NCBI GenBank assembly: GCA_017445245.1 | Contig: JAFSUM010000014.1 | Coordinates: 1 to 64,000, forward strand | Length of the DNA: 64,000 nucleotides | Direction of reading: 5' to 3' | Origin: Bacilli bacterium | GTDB lineage: Bacteria > Bacillota_I > Bacilli_A > RFN20 > CAG-826 | Shown: positions 1-8,324 of the stretch, piece after piece | Layout: each line of letters opens with the position of its first letter | Position numbering within the stretch: the stretch's first letter is position 1 | The notes under the pieces: model-generated | Database searches by the model: none | What the model was told of the DNA's origin: nothing | The model's input: the letters and a program-made list of their open reading frames with translations, nothing else | Translations under genes and position numbers: made by a program

Positions 1-167
1 GTCTCTTTTTCTCTTTCATTTGTTCTTTGTCCTTTCTTTGCGTTGGGGCGGCGGGGAAGGACATGATAGCCAAAAACCGGGAAAAGAAGAAAAAAGAGGG
101 CCAGGGCGGCCGGGCTGTTGCAATCACTCAGTCAAGTAACAAAATAAGAGATTCGAGCAAAAAAACG

Positions 168-195
168 TTGCAACGCGAAGCGAAGCGTGTATATT
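168..195 (+). promoter_or_regulatory. Promoter of infC-rpmI-rplT
   Basis: TTGCAA (168-173), a 16-bp spacer and TATATT (190-195) form a plausible housekeeping promoter. Transcription would start near 202, giving a leader of about 150 nt before infC. The same TTGCAA -35 precedes rpsD and the atp operon in this window. In the 352 bases before infC I see no convincing gene: a 79-codon open frame at 27-266 has no ribosome site and unremarkable composition. Confidence 0.55.
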
Positions 196-201
196 TACCC
201 A

Positions 202-330
202 TGTCGAAATACGTAGAAAGCAGTCTACCCGGACTCGCCAGACGCAGAATACGCGTTGGCCCCTAACTACCTCGCGATGAAATTCATCAAAAGATAATCA
301 GGCCGGGAAGATTCGCTTCCCGGCTTGTTT
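202..330 (+). promoter_or_regulatory. infC leader with intrinsic terminator (attenuator)
   Basis: A perfect 9-bp stem (302-310 with 316-324, loop ATTCG) followed by TTGTTT sits only 8 bases before the infC SD sequence. It lies inside the leader predicted from the 168-195 promoter, so it is better read as an attenuator than as the end of an upstream gene. In Bacilli the infC-rpmI-rplT operon is repressed by L20 through such a leader (Rfam L20 leader). Assigning this leader to that class is inference from position and layout. No consensus match could be run. Confidence 0.5.
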
Positions 331-352
331 CGTCAATAGGAGGATTGCTACT

Positions 353-913
353 ATCGCACATTTCAACCCCAACGATCGCCGACGTCCGAGTAAGCGCGTC
401 GAACCCATCAACGAAAACGTCCGTTACCCTGAAGTCATGGTCATCGGACCCAACGGAGACAACCTTGGCAAGATGTCTTCCCGCGCTGCAAACGAACTCG
501 CCGTCAGCTATGGCTTGGACCTCTTCTGCGTCGCGCCGAACGGGAACCCCCCGGTCTGCAAGATCCTCAACTACGGCAAATACCGTTTCGAGAAGCAGAA
601 ATCCGAACGCGCCCAAAAGAAGAATTCCAAAGGCGCCCAACTAAAGGAAGTCCAACTATCCATGTCGATCGGCGCTCACGACCTCGCCACCAAAGCCAAG
701 CACGCCTGTGAATTCTTGGAAGACGGTGACAAAGTCCACGTCCGCGTCATCCTCAGGGGCCGCGAAATGGCCCACCAAGACCTCGGCGAAGAGCTGTTCA
801 AGCGCTTCGTGGCCGTCGTCGCGGAAACCATTCCCGCGGTAAACATCGAGAAGGCCCCGAGTTGGGAAGGAAAGTGCTTTAGTGCCATCCTCGCATCGAA
901 GAGCAAGAAGTGA
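353..913 (+). CDS. infC: Translation initiation factor IF-3, likely AUC start
   Basis: IF-3 binds the 30S subunit, prevents premature 50S joining and proofreads the start codon. The frame carries the usual two-domain IF-3 layout: an N-domain with PINENVRYPEVMVIGPNGDNLG and a YGKYRFEKQK linker, then a C-domain with KEVQLSMSIGAHDLATKAK and the RGREMAH stretch. The first ATG (437) would delete the conserved N-terminal block. A strong AGGAGG at 338-343 is followed 9 nt later by ATC at 353, giving MAHFNPNDRRRPSKRVEPINENV (186 aa). ATT at 344 also lies in frame but abuts the SD. Rare AUU/AUC starts are the hallmark of autoregulated infC genes, so I use 353. First gene of infC-rpmI-rplT. Confidence 0.9.
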   Translation: MAHFNPNDRRRPSKRVEPINENVRYPEVMVIGPNGDNLGKMSSRAANELAVSYGLDLFCVAPNGNPPVCKILNYGKYRFEKQKSERAQKKNSKGAQLKEVQLSMSIGAHDLATKAKHACEFLEDGDKVHVRVILRGREMAHQDLGEELFKRFVAVVAETIPAVNIEKAPSWEGKCFSAILASKSKK

Positions 914-926
914 AAAGGAGAGAATC

Positions 927-1121
927 ATGCCAAAGATGAAGTCCAACCGCTCCTTAATGAAGCGGATTAAAGTTACCGGCACCGGTAAGATCAAATACGT
1001 TCACGCCTACAAGGGACACCACGCCCCTTACAAGACTGCCAAGCAGTCCCGTCAGCTCCGCCGTTCCGGCATGCTCGACCGCACCGATTACAAGCGCATT
1101 CGCTTCATGATCGTCAAATAA
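927..1121 (+). CDS. rpmI: 50S ribosomal protein L35
   Basis: A 64-residue, strongly basic protein of the large ribosomal subunit. It has the L35 start MPKMKSNRSLMKRIKVTGTGK, the HAYKGHHA segment and a C-terminal DYKRIRFMI stretch. An AAGGAG lies 5 nt before the ATG, and the gene follows infC by 13 bases. Placement between infC and rplT is the universal bacterial arrangement and supports co-regulation by the leader upstream. Confidence 0.95.
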   Translation: MPKMKSNRSLMKRIKVTGTGKIKYVHAYKGHHAPYKTAKQSRQLRRSGMLDRTDYKRIRFMIVK

Positions 1122-1140
1122 GGAAAGGAGAAAGTAAACA

Positions 1141-1497
1141 ATGGCTAGAGTCAAAGGTGGCACCGTTACCCGTGCCCGTCGCAAGAAGATCCTGAAAGCC
1201 GCCGAAGGTTATTTCGGATCCAAGCACCTCTTATTCAAAACCGCCAAAGAGCAGGTCTGCCACTCGCTCCGTTACGCGTACAACTCCCGTCGCCTCGTCA
1301 AGCGCGACTATCGCAAACTCTGGATCACCCGTATCAACGCCGCTTGCCGTTATAACGACATCAGCTACTCCAAGTTCATGGGTGGCCTCAAGAAGGCCGG
1401 CATCGAAATCAACCGCAAGATGCTCGCCGAAATCGCCATCGCGGATCCCAAGGCCTTCACCGGCCTCGTCAACACCGCGAAGAAGGCCCTCGCCTAA
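1141..1497 (+). CDS. rplT: 50S ribosomal protein L20
   Basis: L20 binds 23S rRNA early in large-subunit assembly and, in many bacteria, also represses its own operon. The 118-residue product shows the family start [26 protein letters not shown], the [18 protein letters not shown] core and the [21 protein letters not shown]-domain, which is the part that binds mRNA in known autoregulation. GGAAAGGAG precedes the ATG. It is the last gene of the operon; a terminator follows at 1512-1541. Confidence 0.96.
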   Translation: MARVKGGTVTRARRKKILKAAEGYFGSKHLLFKTAKEQVCHSLRYAYNSRRLVKRDYRKLWITRINAACRYNDISYSKFMGGLKKAGIEINRKMLAEIAIADPKAFTGLVNTAKKALA

Positions 1498-1511
1498 GGC
1501 AAAACCGAATC

Positions 1512-1541
1512 ACTCCCGACCATTCCTCGGGAGTTTTTCTT
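1512..1541 (+). terminator. Terminator after rplT
   Basis: An 8-bp stem with ACTCCCGA (1512-1519) and TCGGGAGT (1527-1534) encloses a 7-base loop and runs into TTTTTCTTT. Confidence 0.85.
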
Positions 1542-1583
1542 TACCCTTTTGGAGACTACAATAAAGCGGTCAGGAGGCAATCC

Positions 1584-1997
1584 ATGAAAAAAGTCGCTCG
1601 TATCCTCTATCTCATCGGCGGTATCTATTCCTTCGTCTGCACGGGAACCGCCGTCGTCATCGGTTTCGTTTTCGCCTTATTAGGCGCCTTAAGAGTCTTT
1701 CACGAAGACCCCAAAATCACTGCCGCTCAAGCCGAAGCGGCCAACTTTGCCTTCCTCATCCTGGGAATCGTCTTCTTGGTCTATGCCATCCCCATGCTTT
1801 TAGCGGGCTTATTTGCCCTTCGTTCCCGTAATGTTCTCGCCTCAAATAAGCACGACAAAGGGCTCTATATCACCACGATGGTTTTCGGCATCATCACCTT
1901 TGAACCGTTCGTCATCGTTCCTGCTATCTTCTCGATGCATATTTCCAATTGGAAAACGCCTGAAAAAGAAGAAGTAAACGGCGAAGTCACCGATTAG
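1584..1997 (+). CDS. Small integral membrane protein, unknown function
   Basis: I do not recognise the family. The 137-residue product has four hydrophobic segments, near residues 8-40 (long, possibly one helix plus a loop), 52-79, 92-105 and 105-117, and a charged tail KTPEKEEVNGEVTD. A TACAAT box (1557-1562) and an AGGAGG 6 nt before the ATG indicate its own promoter, after the rplT terminator. Its stop codon overlaps by 3 bases the stop of the convergent C-S lyase gene (TTAG at 1994-1997), so no terminator fits between them. The real-gene call rests on SD, hydrophobic pattern and compact spacing. Confidence 0.75.
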   Translation: MKKVARILYLIGGIYSFVCTGTAVVIGFVFALLGALRVFHEDPKITAAQAEAANFAFLILGIVFLVYAIPMLLAGLFALRSRNVLASNKHDKGLYITTMVFGIITFEPFVIVPAIFSMHISNWKTPEKEEVNGEVTD

Positions 1998-3160
1998 GAT
2001 TTCAAGTAGAGCAACGCGCCTTTGACAAGGCGTTCCATCCCGTCTTTTACGCGTGCCCTGGACGTGGCGATATTGATACGGATAAAGCCTTTTCCCGCTT
2101 CGCCAAACGTCTCGCCACTAGAGACCCTTAAACCGACTTTTTCGCGCAAAAAGGCGCTGAATTTTTTAGAGTTCTCCCCACAAATCTCACGGCAATCCAC
2201 CCAAAGGAGATACGTAGATTCACCATGAATCGCTTTAAGACTCGGGGCCTTTTCTTTTAGATACGCCTCGCAATAAAGGCGGCTTTGATAAACGTATTCG
2301 TTCATCTCCTTAAGCCAATCTCGCCCTTCGTTGAAGGCGACCGTCGAGGCGATGCAGGACAAGACATTAGGATCTTCGTAAACGCTGCGATTGAGATAAT
2401 CCAGAATCGGGGCGGCCAGCTTCGGATTAGGCAAGGCAAGCGCGGCGGTATGTAACCCTGCCAGGTTAAAAGCCTTGGAGGGGGAAACGGCAGTGACACC
2501 CACTTCTTCCGCGCCTTCGATAGAAAGGAACGGAACATAAGGATGACCAGGATGCGAAATCGGACCATGGATTTCATCGGAGAAAATAACGACATCATGC
2601 TTTTTGGCTAATGCAATTAGCCTTTTGATATCGTCTTTTTCGTAAATGGTTCCCGTCGGATTATGAGGATTGCAGAAAATGCAAAGATGAACGTTTGGGG
2701 AAGAGAAGGCTTCTTCCATCTTATCGAAATCGATGTGATAGGCTCCGCCATCAAAAGAAAGCGCTACTTCGCGAACAAGACGTCCTTGATGAGTTATCGG
2801 CGTGAAGAAATGATGATAAACAGGCGTCATCAAGACCACTTCTTCTCCCACCTTGCTATAAGCCCCTACCGCAGCATAAACCGCGGCCACGACCGAAAAG
2901 ACGAAGTGAACGTCTTCCCGTTTGAATTCCCATCCGTATAAGTCACGGTAGAAATCTTGATACGCCTTGGCCCAGGAATCGTCGGGTTCGGTGTAACCGA
3001 AAACGCCTTGACCTATCCGTTTTTCTAGGGCTTTGGTAACCGCTTCGGGACTACGAAAATCCATGTCGGCAACCCACATCGGGAGTTCGCCTTCCGGCCC
3101 ACTCCACTTGCAGGAGCCGGTTCCGTGCCGATCGATGGACTCATCAAATGGGTTTGCCAT
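1994..3160 (-). CDS. patB: PatB/MalY-type PLP-dependent C-S lyase (cystathionine beta-lyase)
   Basis: A fold-type I PLP enzyme of 388 residues. Members cleave the C-S bond of cystathionine or cysteine, releasing pyruvate, ammonia and a thiol. Visible marks are the family opening GTGSCKWSGPEGELPMWVADMDFRSP, the NPHNPTG loop (residues 164-170), SDEIHGP (193-199) and the Schiff-base lysine K229 in SPSKAFNLAGLHTAA. An AAGGAA lies 9 nt before the ATG, and thiI ends 6 bases upstream, so it is probably the last gene of the ezrA-nifS-thiI transcript. With the neighbouring cysteine desulfurase it places sulfur-amino-acid handling here. Substrate (cystathionine versus cysteine) cannot be read from sequence. 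Confidence 0.88.
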   Translation of the reverse strand: MANPFDESIDRHGTGSCKWSGPEGELPMWVADMDFRSPEAVTKALEKRIGQGVFGYTEPDDSWAKAYQDFYRDLYGWEFKREDVHFVFSVVAAVYAAVGAYSKVGEEVVLMTPVYHHFFTPITHQGRLVREVALSFDGGAYHIDFDKMEEAFSSPNVHLCIFCNPHNPTGTIYEKDDIKRLIALAKKHDVVIFSDEIHGPISHPGHPYVPFLSIEGAEEVGVTAVSPSKAFNLAGLHTAALALPNPKLAAPILDYLNRSVYEDPNVLSCIASTVAFNEGRDWLKEMNEYVYQSRLYCEAYLKEKAPSLKAIHGESTYLLWVDCREICGENSKKFSAFLREKVGLRVSSGETFGEAGKGFIRINIATSRARVKDGMERLVKGALLYLKS

Positions 3161-3166
3161 AAATCT

Positions 3167-4354
3167 TTATTCCTTCGTGACGATCTTTTCCTTGCCGTCG
3201 GAGAAATAAATGGTCTCCACGTTTTCGAGACACTCCGCGATCAAGGCTTCGAAATCGAAGCGGCTTTCCGCTTTCAGGCATTCGTCGAGTCTAGGTTTTG
3301 TCTTGGGATTCTTCGGCTTGAAGATGGTACAGCAATCCTCGAAAGGACGAATCGAAATGCCATAGGTCCCAAGCTTCTTCGCCGTATCGATGATGGAGAC
3401 CTTATCCGAAACGGCAAGAGGACGAAGAATCGGGAAATTCGTCACTTCTTCGATAACGGAAATGGATTCAAGCGTCTGCGAGGCGACTTGCCCGATGGAT
3501 TCGCCAGTCGCGATGGCAAGGGCCCCATTCTTTTTGGCCATCGCCACGGCAAGGCGCACCATCATACGGCGCATGATCGTAATGCAATAAGGTTCGGGGA
3601 CATTCGCGTAAATCGCTTCTTGGATTTTGGTAAACGGGAGAACCTGCAATTTGATGTCGGGCTGATAGACGTTAAGCTCGGCGAGGATATCCTTGAGCTT
3701 ATCGATGACCGCCAACGAGGTATACGGAGGCGAAGCGAAGTGGAGGCACTCTACCCGGATGCCACGGCGCATCAGCATATAAGCCGCGACAGGCGAATCG
3801 ATGCCACCCGAAAGAAGCATCGTCACCTTGCCGATGATGCCAAGAGGATAACCGCCTAAGCCGAGTTCTTCGTGACAGGAAAGGTATGTCGCATCGGGCC
3901 GTAACGTAATGCGTAGACGAATATCCGGCTGATGCAAATCGACACCAAACCCGGAATGGTCGAGGATATAATCCGCGACTTGGCAGGCGACGCCATAGGA
4001 ATCGAGCGGAAAGCGTTTGTCGATACGTTTAACGTCAATTTTGAAGGTTTTTGCGCCGTTTTCCTGCGAAATCAGATCTAAAGCAGCCACCTTGATTTCC
4101 TCTAAATCGGAGGCACATTTATGGACGATGGAAAGGCGCTGGATGCCCGAGACGTCCTTCAAGCGATCCATCACTTTTTCGCAGGGTGCGCCATCTAAAT
4201 GGACGTAGATGTGGTCGCGGTCCCCTACCGCCGATGCGCCCAAGGGTTTGATAGCAACGCGGACGTTATGGAGAAGGCAGGAAATAAACGCCTTGCGGTT
4301 ATTCCCCTTGGTGGAGAGTTCTCCGTAATGGATCATGATCATGTCGGGTTTCAT
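3167..4354 (-). CDS. thiI: tRNA 4-thiouridine synthase ThiI
   Basis: ThiI adenylates U8 of tRNA and transfers sulfur to make s4U. The 395-residue protein has an NFLD/THUMP N-half (MIHYGELSTKGNNRKAF, then SIVHKC) and the PP-loop motif SGGIDSP at residues 182-188, followed by ATGESIGQVASQTLESI. The rhodanese domain of enterobacterial ThiI is absent, as is normal in Bacillota, where a dedicated cysteine desulfurase delivers sulfur. Exactly that enzyme lies directly upstream with a 4-base ATGA overlap. The order desulfurase-thiI is conserved in B. subtilis. A role in thiamine synthesis would need the missing rhodanese function, so tRNA modification is the safer call. Confidence 0.93.
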   Translation of the reverse strand: MKPDMIMIHYGELSTKGNNRKAFISCLLHNVRVAIKPLGASAVGDRDHIYVHLDGAPCEKVMDRLKDVSGIQRLSIVHKCASDLEEIKVAALDLISQENGAKTFKIDVKRIDKRFPLDSYGVACQVADYILDHSGFGVDLHQPDIRLRITLRPDATYLSCHEELGLGGYPLGIIGKVTMLLSGGIDSPVAAYMLMRRGIRVECLHFASPPYTSLAVIDKLKDILAELNVYQPDIKLQVLPFTKIQEAIYANVPEPYCITIMRRMMVRLAVAMAKKNGALAIATGESIGQVASQTLESISVIEEVTNFPILRPLAVSDKVSIIDTAKKLGTYGISIRPFEDCCTIFKPKNPKTKPRLDECLKAESRFDFEALIAECLENVETIYFSDGKEKIVTKE

Positions 4355-5481
4355 CTTTTGCGAATCTCCTCCAGATGTTTCTTCAAGGCGAGCAAGAAGG
4401 CATCCACCTCTTCTACGGTGTTATCTTCATCAAACGATACGCGGATCGCGTTGCTGGCTACTTCCATCGGTTTGCCCATGGCGAGGAGCACTTCAGAATA
4501 GGGTTCTTTCTTGCTGGAACAGGCCGAAGCGGTCGAAACATAAATCCCCTCTTCGGATAATGCCTCCACGATAACGGAAGCTTTATGGCGACGAAGCGAG
4601 AAATTGACGACATAAGGCGACCCTTCCTCGTTCGAGTTCAAAAGCGCTTCTTCATACGGCAGACCTTCAAGAAGGTGTTCTTTCAAAGCGGCGACTAAAA
4701 TGCGATTGGTCTCCTGCTTTTCAATCGTTTCTTTTACGGCAAGAGATAGGGATGCGCATAAAGCGGGCGAGACGGTGCCGGAACGGAAACCACCTTCTTG
4801 TCCACCTCCATCGATTAAAGGGAGGAAGCGAATCGTCGATTTATAGACCAAAGCCCCCGAGCCTTTGACGCCATGGATTTTGTGACCTGAAAAGGAGAAA
4901 AGATCCAAAGAAGAGTACGGCACATCGATTTTTCCGATCGCCTGGGTCAGATCGCTATGGAAATAGCACTTTGGGTAACGATGAACGATGTTAGCCAAGG
5001 CCCCTAAATCATTAACCGCGCCGGTTTCGTTATTCACGCCCATGATGGAGACGAGAATCGTTTTATCGTCGATCGCCTCTTCTAGCGTCTTTGGCGATAC
5101 CCTGCCCCACTCATCCGTCTTTAAGCGGACGAGTTCGAAACCAAAACGGTCAGAGAGTTGTTGCGCTGGAGCGATAACGGAAGGATGCTCGACGTCAGAA
5201 ACAAGAATCTTCTTTCCCCTATTTTGATACTGGAAGGCGATTCCTTTGATGGCGAGGTTATTAGCTTCGGAGGCACCTGAAAGGAAGATCGCCTGATGCG
5301 TTTTACTTAGCCCGAATGCGGAGAGCATCTCCTTTCGCGCATCGTCGACCAAGCGCATCGCCTCGCGCCCTAGGGCATGCGAGGAAGAAGGGTTTCCAAG
5401 ATATCGAGTCGAAATCTCTTCAAAGCGAGACAAAACCGAGGCGGAGGGCTTTGTCGTTGCCGCGGCGTCGAAATAAATCAT
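4351..5481 (-). CDS. Cysteine desulfurase (NifS/IscS family), partner of ThiI
   Basis: A PLP enzyme (376 aa) that takes sulfur from cysteine as an enzyme persulfide. Marks: MIYFDAAATTKPS start, the GNPSSSHALGREA block, SGASEANNLAIKG, the PLP lysine K201 in SFSGHKIHGVKGSGAL, and the catalytic cysteine C321 in STASACSSKKEPYSEVL. It overlaps thiI by 4 bases and follows ezrA by 2 bases, the same order as ezrA-nifZ-thiI in B. subtilis. That context argues for a dedicated role in tRNA thiolation. The short active-site loop around C321 could also allow a general Fe-S role. Confidence 0.92.
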   Translation of the reverse strand: MIYFDAAATTKPSASVLSRFEEISTRYLGNPSSSHALGREAMRLVDDARKEMLSAFGLSKTHQAIFLSGASEANNLAIKGIAFQYQNRGKKILVSDVEHPSVIAPAQQLSDRFGFELVRLKTDEWGRVSPKTLEEAIDDKTILVSIMGVNNETGAVNDLGALANIVHRYPKCYFHSDLTQAIGKIDVPYSSLDLFSFSGHKIHGVKGSGALVYKSTIRFLPLIDGGGQEGGFRSGTVSPALCASLSLAVKETIEKQETNRILVAALKEHLLEGLPYEEALLNSNEEGSPYVVNFSLRRHKASVIVEALSEEGIYVSTASACSSKKEPYSEVLLAMGKPMEVASNAIRVSFDEDNTVEEVDAFLLALKKHLEEIRKR

Positions 5482-5483
5482 GG

Positions 5484-7196
5484 TTACTCACCACGCAATC
5501 TGCGAAGACAGGCGGTCGTCTCGTCGGACACGCGGGCGAACTCGCCAGAGAAATAAAGGGTTTCCGCTTGTTTGAGGATATCGTTGACCTCGCCAAACCG
5601 ACGGCGTTCGCGGTTCGCGTAGACAATCGCGCCTTCGGCTTTACGGCAGGCATCGTAATCAGACATAAGGCCTTCAACCAAGGCGGTGCCCAAATCATGG
5701 AGTTCCAGCACGTCTTGGTTCACTTTGCTGACATCGATCGGAAGGGTATTGGCCGTATCGAAAATGATATCGATCAAATCGTAGCAACGCTCGATCGTCG
5801 GGCGGTACTTCTCTTCGAGAACCGGCAGTCCCATCTTATCGAGAGAGACTTCGCATTGATGGAGTTTGGCATAGAAAATCTGCGCTTCATTGACCGCGGA
5901 TTCCGTATCGTCTTTTAACGAATGGAGGTAACGGTCGAAATCGTCGATAGCGTTACTAGCCTGTTCCGCTTCGTCACGTAAAGCGTTCATCTTCTCCACA
6001 AGGATGGAGAAAGGCTGCTTGGTGCCCGAATGGACAAAGGTGTCCAAAGAACGTTTGGTCGCGCCTGCTTTGTTAATCAAGACACCAATCGAATCGATGC
6101 TCGACTGGGCATCGGAAGAAATCACAAAGATCTTTTTGACGTCGGCAAGGCTATTGGAAAGGCGAATGTTCTTACGGTCGACTAAGGCGGCAAACGAATA
6201 GACGGAATCGCATTCGTTCTCAAAGACGAGGCGCGCTTCCTTTTCCTTGTCGAATAGGTCGAAGTATTCGTCGATGCGGGCAATGATACCGTCGAGTTTT
6301 TCCTCGACACCACGGAAATCGAACACTTTCACCTGAGCGATGATTTCGTCCAACATGGTGTTCATGTCCTGGATGTTGCCCTTGACGATGAGATGATGAA
6401 GCGGGAAATCGGCCCGGATCATCTCGTCATAACGATTCTGCAGGGAGGACATCTTGTCGGGGATAACGGTAGTAATGGAGATGCAGATATTCGGAAGGAC
6501 TTGAAGGGATTTGCCCAGTTCGCGAATCACGGCTTCGATATCGGGAAGAAGGGCTTTGGCATCGTCATAATGGGCCGATTCAACAAGGCCGTCGAATTGC
6601 TGGAACTTCTTGTCGAGGAGGGTAAAGACCTCATCGAACGAGGCGGTGACCAAAGACAAATCAGACTGCTTGATGAAATAATCTTGCTTGATTTTGCGAA
6701 GCTCTTCCTTGAGTTGGAGGGAGAGCTGCTTGCATTCCTCTTCCGGTTTGACGACGTTGGTCAAATCGTTGTTGAGGCTATTGACCTCTTCTTCGTAGGC
6801 ATCGATGGCTTGCCTAGCGCGAGGGAGGGCGAGCTTGAGCGCGGCGTAGTTACGCTCGCTAAGGTTGTCCTTAAGACCATTGATCGTCGTCTGAGCAGAG
6901 GAGTCGGCGTTATCGCGGATGTCCTTGAAACGTTTGCTGAAAGAAGCATGGGTATCGACGTAGAGCAAGTTGCTCGCAGAGACGGCTTCGATGCGGCGGA
7001 GATATTGGGAGTCCTGGCCGATAAGAAGCGCGTGCAAGTATTCGAACCTGCGGGAAAGCTCGCGCACCTGGCGCTTATAACGGATGGAGGCGAGAAGAGT
7101 AAAGTTCAGCAGGATGATCAAAGCGATGAGGAGAAGAATACCCCCACCGACGATAAGTCCGATATGCCAACCTTCTAACAAAACAATCATTTTCAT
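5484..7196 (-). CDS. ezrA: Septation ring formation regulator EzrA
   Basis: EzrA is a membrane-anchored, spectrin-like regulator that limits FtsZ ring formation and helps organise division. The 570 residues match the family length (about 560). One transmembrane helix lies near residues 9-33 (HIGLIVGGGILLLIALIILLNFTLL), followed by a basic stretch and then almost uninterrupted helical, coiled-coil-prone sequence to the end. Gene order ezrA-desulfurase-thiI with rpsD divergent is the same as in B. subtilis, which strongly supports the name despite low motif content. No SD precedes the ATG; a TAAGAT box ends 9 nt upstream. It implies FtsZ-based division even if the cell wall is reduced. Confidence 0.85.
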   Translation of the reverse strand: MKMIVLLEGWHIGLIVGGGILLLIALIILLNFTLLASIRYKRQVRELSRRFEYLHALLIGQDSQYLRRIEAVSASNLLYVDTHASFSKRFKDIRDNADSSAQTTINGLKDNLSERNYAALKLALPRARQAIDAYEEEVNSLNNDLTNVVKPEEECKQLSLQLKEELRKIKQDYFIKQSDLSLVTASFDEVFTLLDKKFQQFDGLVESAHYDDAKALLPDIEAVIRELGKSLQVLPNICISITTVIPDKMSSLQNRYDEMIRADFPLHHLIVKGNIQDMNTMLDEIIAQVKVFDFRGVEEKLDGIIARIDEYFDLFDKEKEARLVFENECDSVYSFAALVDRKNIRLSNSLADVKKIFVISSDAQSSIDSIGVLINKAGATKRSLDTFVHSGTKQPFSILVEKMNALRDEAEQASNAIDDFDRYLHSLKDDTESAVNEAQIFYAKLHQCEVSLDKMGLPVLEEKYRPTIERCYDLIDIIFDTANTLPIDVSKVNQDVLELHDLGTALVEGLMSDYDACRKAEGAIVYANRERRRFGEVNDILKQAETLYFSGEFARVSDETTACLRRLRGE

Positions 7197-7211
7197 GCGC
7201 TAAATATCTTA
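7197..7211 (-). promoter_or_regulatory. -10 box close to the ezrA start
   Basis: TAAGAT (7211 to 7206) ends 9 nt before the ezrA ATG, with no SD between them. Transcription would start 2-3 nt before the start codon. No good -35 hexamer is visible. Confidence 0.45.
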
Positions 7212-7440
7212 CACGTTCCTACGCGCTCTCGCACGCTCAATCGCTAGAGTTTTTGTCCATTGTCCAAGAATTAGCGCTCCTAATTCACGCAAATTCACTG
7301 ATTTTCCCCTGCAAAACCCTTTTCCTTTTCCCGTTGAACCTTCAAATATCGGCCATGAAAGAAATCGTTTTGTCATTCCTATGTTTCAAGCTCGCTTTCC
7401 GAATGCTTTTTCATCAGAAAAACTCTAAAAACGATTTTTG

Positions 7441-7469
7441 TTGCAACCCCGTACGCATACGCATACAAT
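7441..7469 (+). promoter_or_regulatory. Promoter of rpsD
   Basis: TTGCAA (7441-7446), a 17-bp spacer and TACAAT (7464-7469) make one of the best promoters in the window. Transcription would start near 7476, leaving a leader of about 150 nt. The 433-bp gap between ezrA and rpsD holds this promoter, the rpsD leader and the ezrA -10 box; I see no small gene in it. Confidence 0.75.
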
Positions 7470-7475
7470 ACTGCT

Positions 7476-7629
7476 CGCTTGAAAGCAGCAGGCATCTACC
7501 CTTTCGACTGACGTCGGTAAAGCAAAACAAGTAAGCCCCCGCTACTGGAGCCGAACGGAAATTCCGACACCCGGGAAGACGGAAGACGCCCTCTGGACTT
7601 TGCAAGCGCAAAGAAAGGAGACATGAAAC
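7476..7629 (+). promoter_or_regulatory. rpsD leader, probable S4 autoregulatory RNA
   Basis: In Bacilli S4 represses its own mRNA through a structured leader. This leader is of suitable length and has several short inverted repeats. The last is a 6-bp hairpin CTTTGC-AAGC-GCAAAG (7598-7613), two bases before the AAGGAG at 7615-7620, so folding could affect ribosome access. Assignment to the S4 leader family is inference; a covariance search would decide it. Confidence 0.45.
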
Positions 7630-8232
7630 ATGTCCAATAAGAAATCGGTCTACAAGACCAGCCGCCATCTTGGATTCTCCGTCCTCGAAACCGGCGACGA
7701 ACTCAAGAAGCGTTCCTATGGCCCCGGCCAGCATGGCAACGATCGCAAGAGGAAGCCCTCCGAATACGGCGTCCAGCTCCTCGAGAAGCAGAAGCTTCGT
7801 AACCTCTACGGCGTCTCCGAACGTCAGTTCCGCCGCCTCTTCTTGATCGCGAAGAAGGAACCCACCGTCACTGGTCTCGCCTTCTTCCGCATCCTCGAAT
7901 CCCGTCTCGACAACCTCGTCTATCGCATGGGATTCTCCCGCACCCGTGCCGGTGCTCGCCAGCTCGTCAACCATGGCCACGTCCTCGTTAACGGCAAGAA
8001 GGTCGACATCCCCTCTTACCTCTGCAAGGCCGGCGACGTCATCACCTTCAAAGGCGATAGCCCCCTCAAGGTCGTCAAAGAAGCCCTCGAATCCAAGCCC
8101 CCTGTTTGCGGCTATGTCGAAGTCGATGCCGAAAAGCTCAAAGGCACCTTCCTCCGCGAGCCCGAGCGCAACGAGCTTCCGATGGATATCAACGAAGCCC
8201 AGATCATCGAGTACTACAACCGCAAGCTCTAA
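7630..8232 (+). CDS. rpsD: 30S ribosomal protein S4
   Basis: S4 nucleates 16S rRNA folding and small-subunit assembly. The 200-residue product has the family landmarks RSYGPGQHGNDRKRKPSEYGVQLLEKQKLRNLYGVSERQFRRLF, RLDNLVYRMGFSRTRAGARQLVNHGHVLVNGKKVDIPS (the S4 RNA-binding domain) and the C-terminal ELPMDINEAQIIEYYNRKL. No N-terminal zinc cysteines are present. AAGGAG lies 9 nt before the ATG. It stands alone, divergent from ezrA as in B. subtilis, with a long leader and a strong terminator. Confidence 0.96.
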   Translation: MSNKKSVYKTSRHLGFSVLETGDELKKRSYGPGQHGNDRKRKPSEYGVQLLEKQKLRNLYGVSERQFRRLFLIAKKEPTVTGLAFFRILESRLDNLVYRMGFSRTRAGARQLVNHGHVLVNGKKVDIPSYLCKAGDVITFKGDSPLKVVKEALESKPPVCGYVEVDAEKLKGTFLREPERNELPMDINEAQIIEYYNRKL

Positions 8233-8245
8233 TCTTGCAAGCAAC

Positions 8246-8274
8246 AACCACGGTTCACGCCGTGGTTTTTGTTT
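8246..8274 (+). terminator. Terminator after rpsD
   Basis: An 8-bp stem AACCACGG (8246-8253) / CCGTGGTT (8260-8267) with loop TTCACG, followed by TTTGTTTT. A weaker inverted repeat, AAGACA/TGTCTT (about 8291-8316), may end the convergent DUF362 transcript. Confidence 0.85.
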
Positions 8275-8324
8275 TCCTTATATATAAGAAAAGACACCCT
8301 CTTATCGAAGATGTCTTATTCGGT

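Noticed and set aside
27-266. 79-codon frame before infC
   Set aside because: No SD, Lys/Arg-rich composition from low-complexity DNA, and it overlaps the predicted infC promoter and leader.
3125-3859. 244-codon plus-strand frame opposite thiI
   Set aside because: Shadow of thiI, whose motifs are unambiguous.
7253-7534. 93-codon frame between ezrA and rpsD
   Set aside because: It runs through the rpsD promoter (TTGCAA-N17-TACAAT) and leader; no ribosome site.
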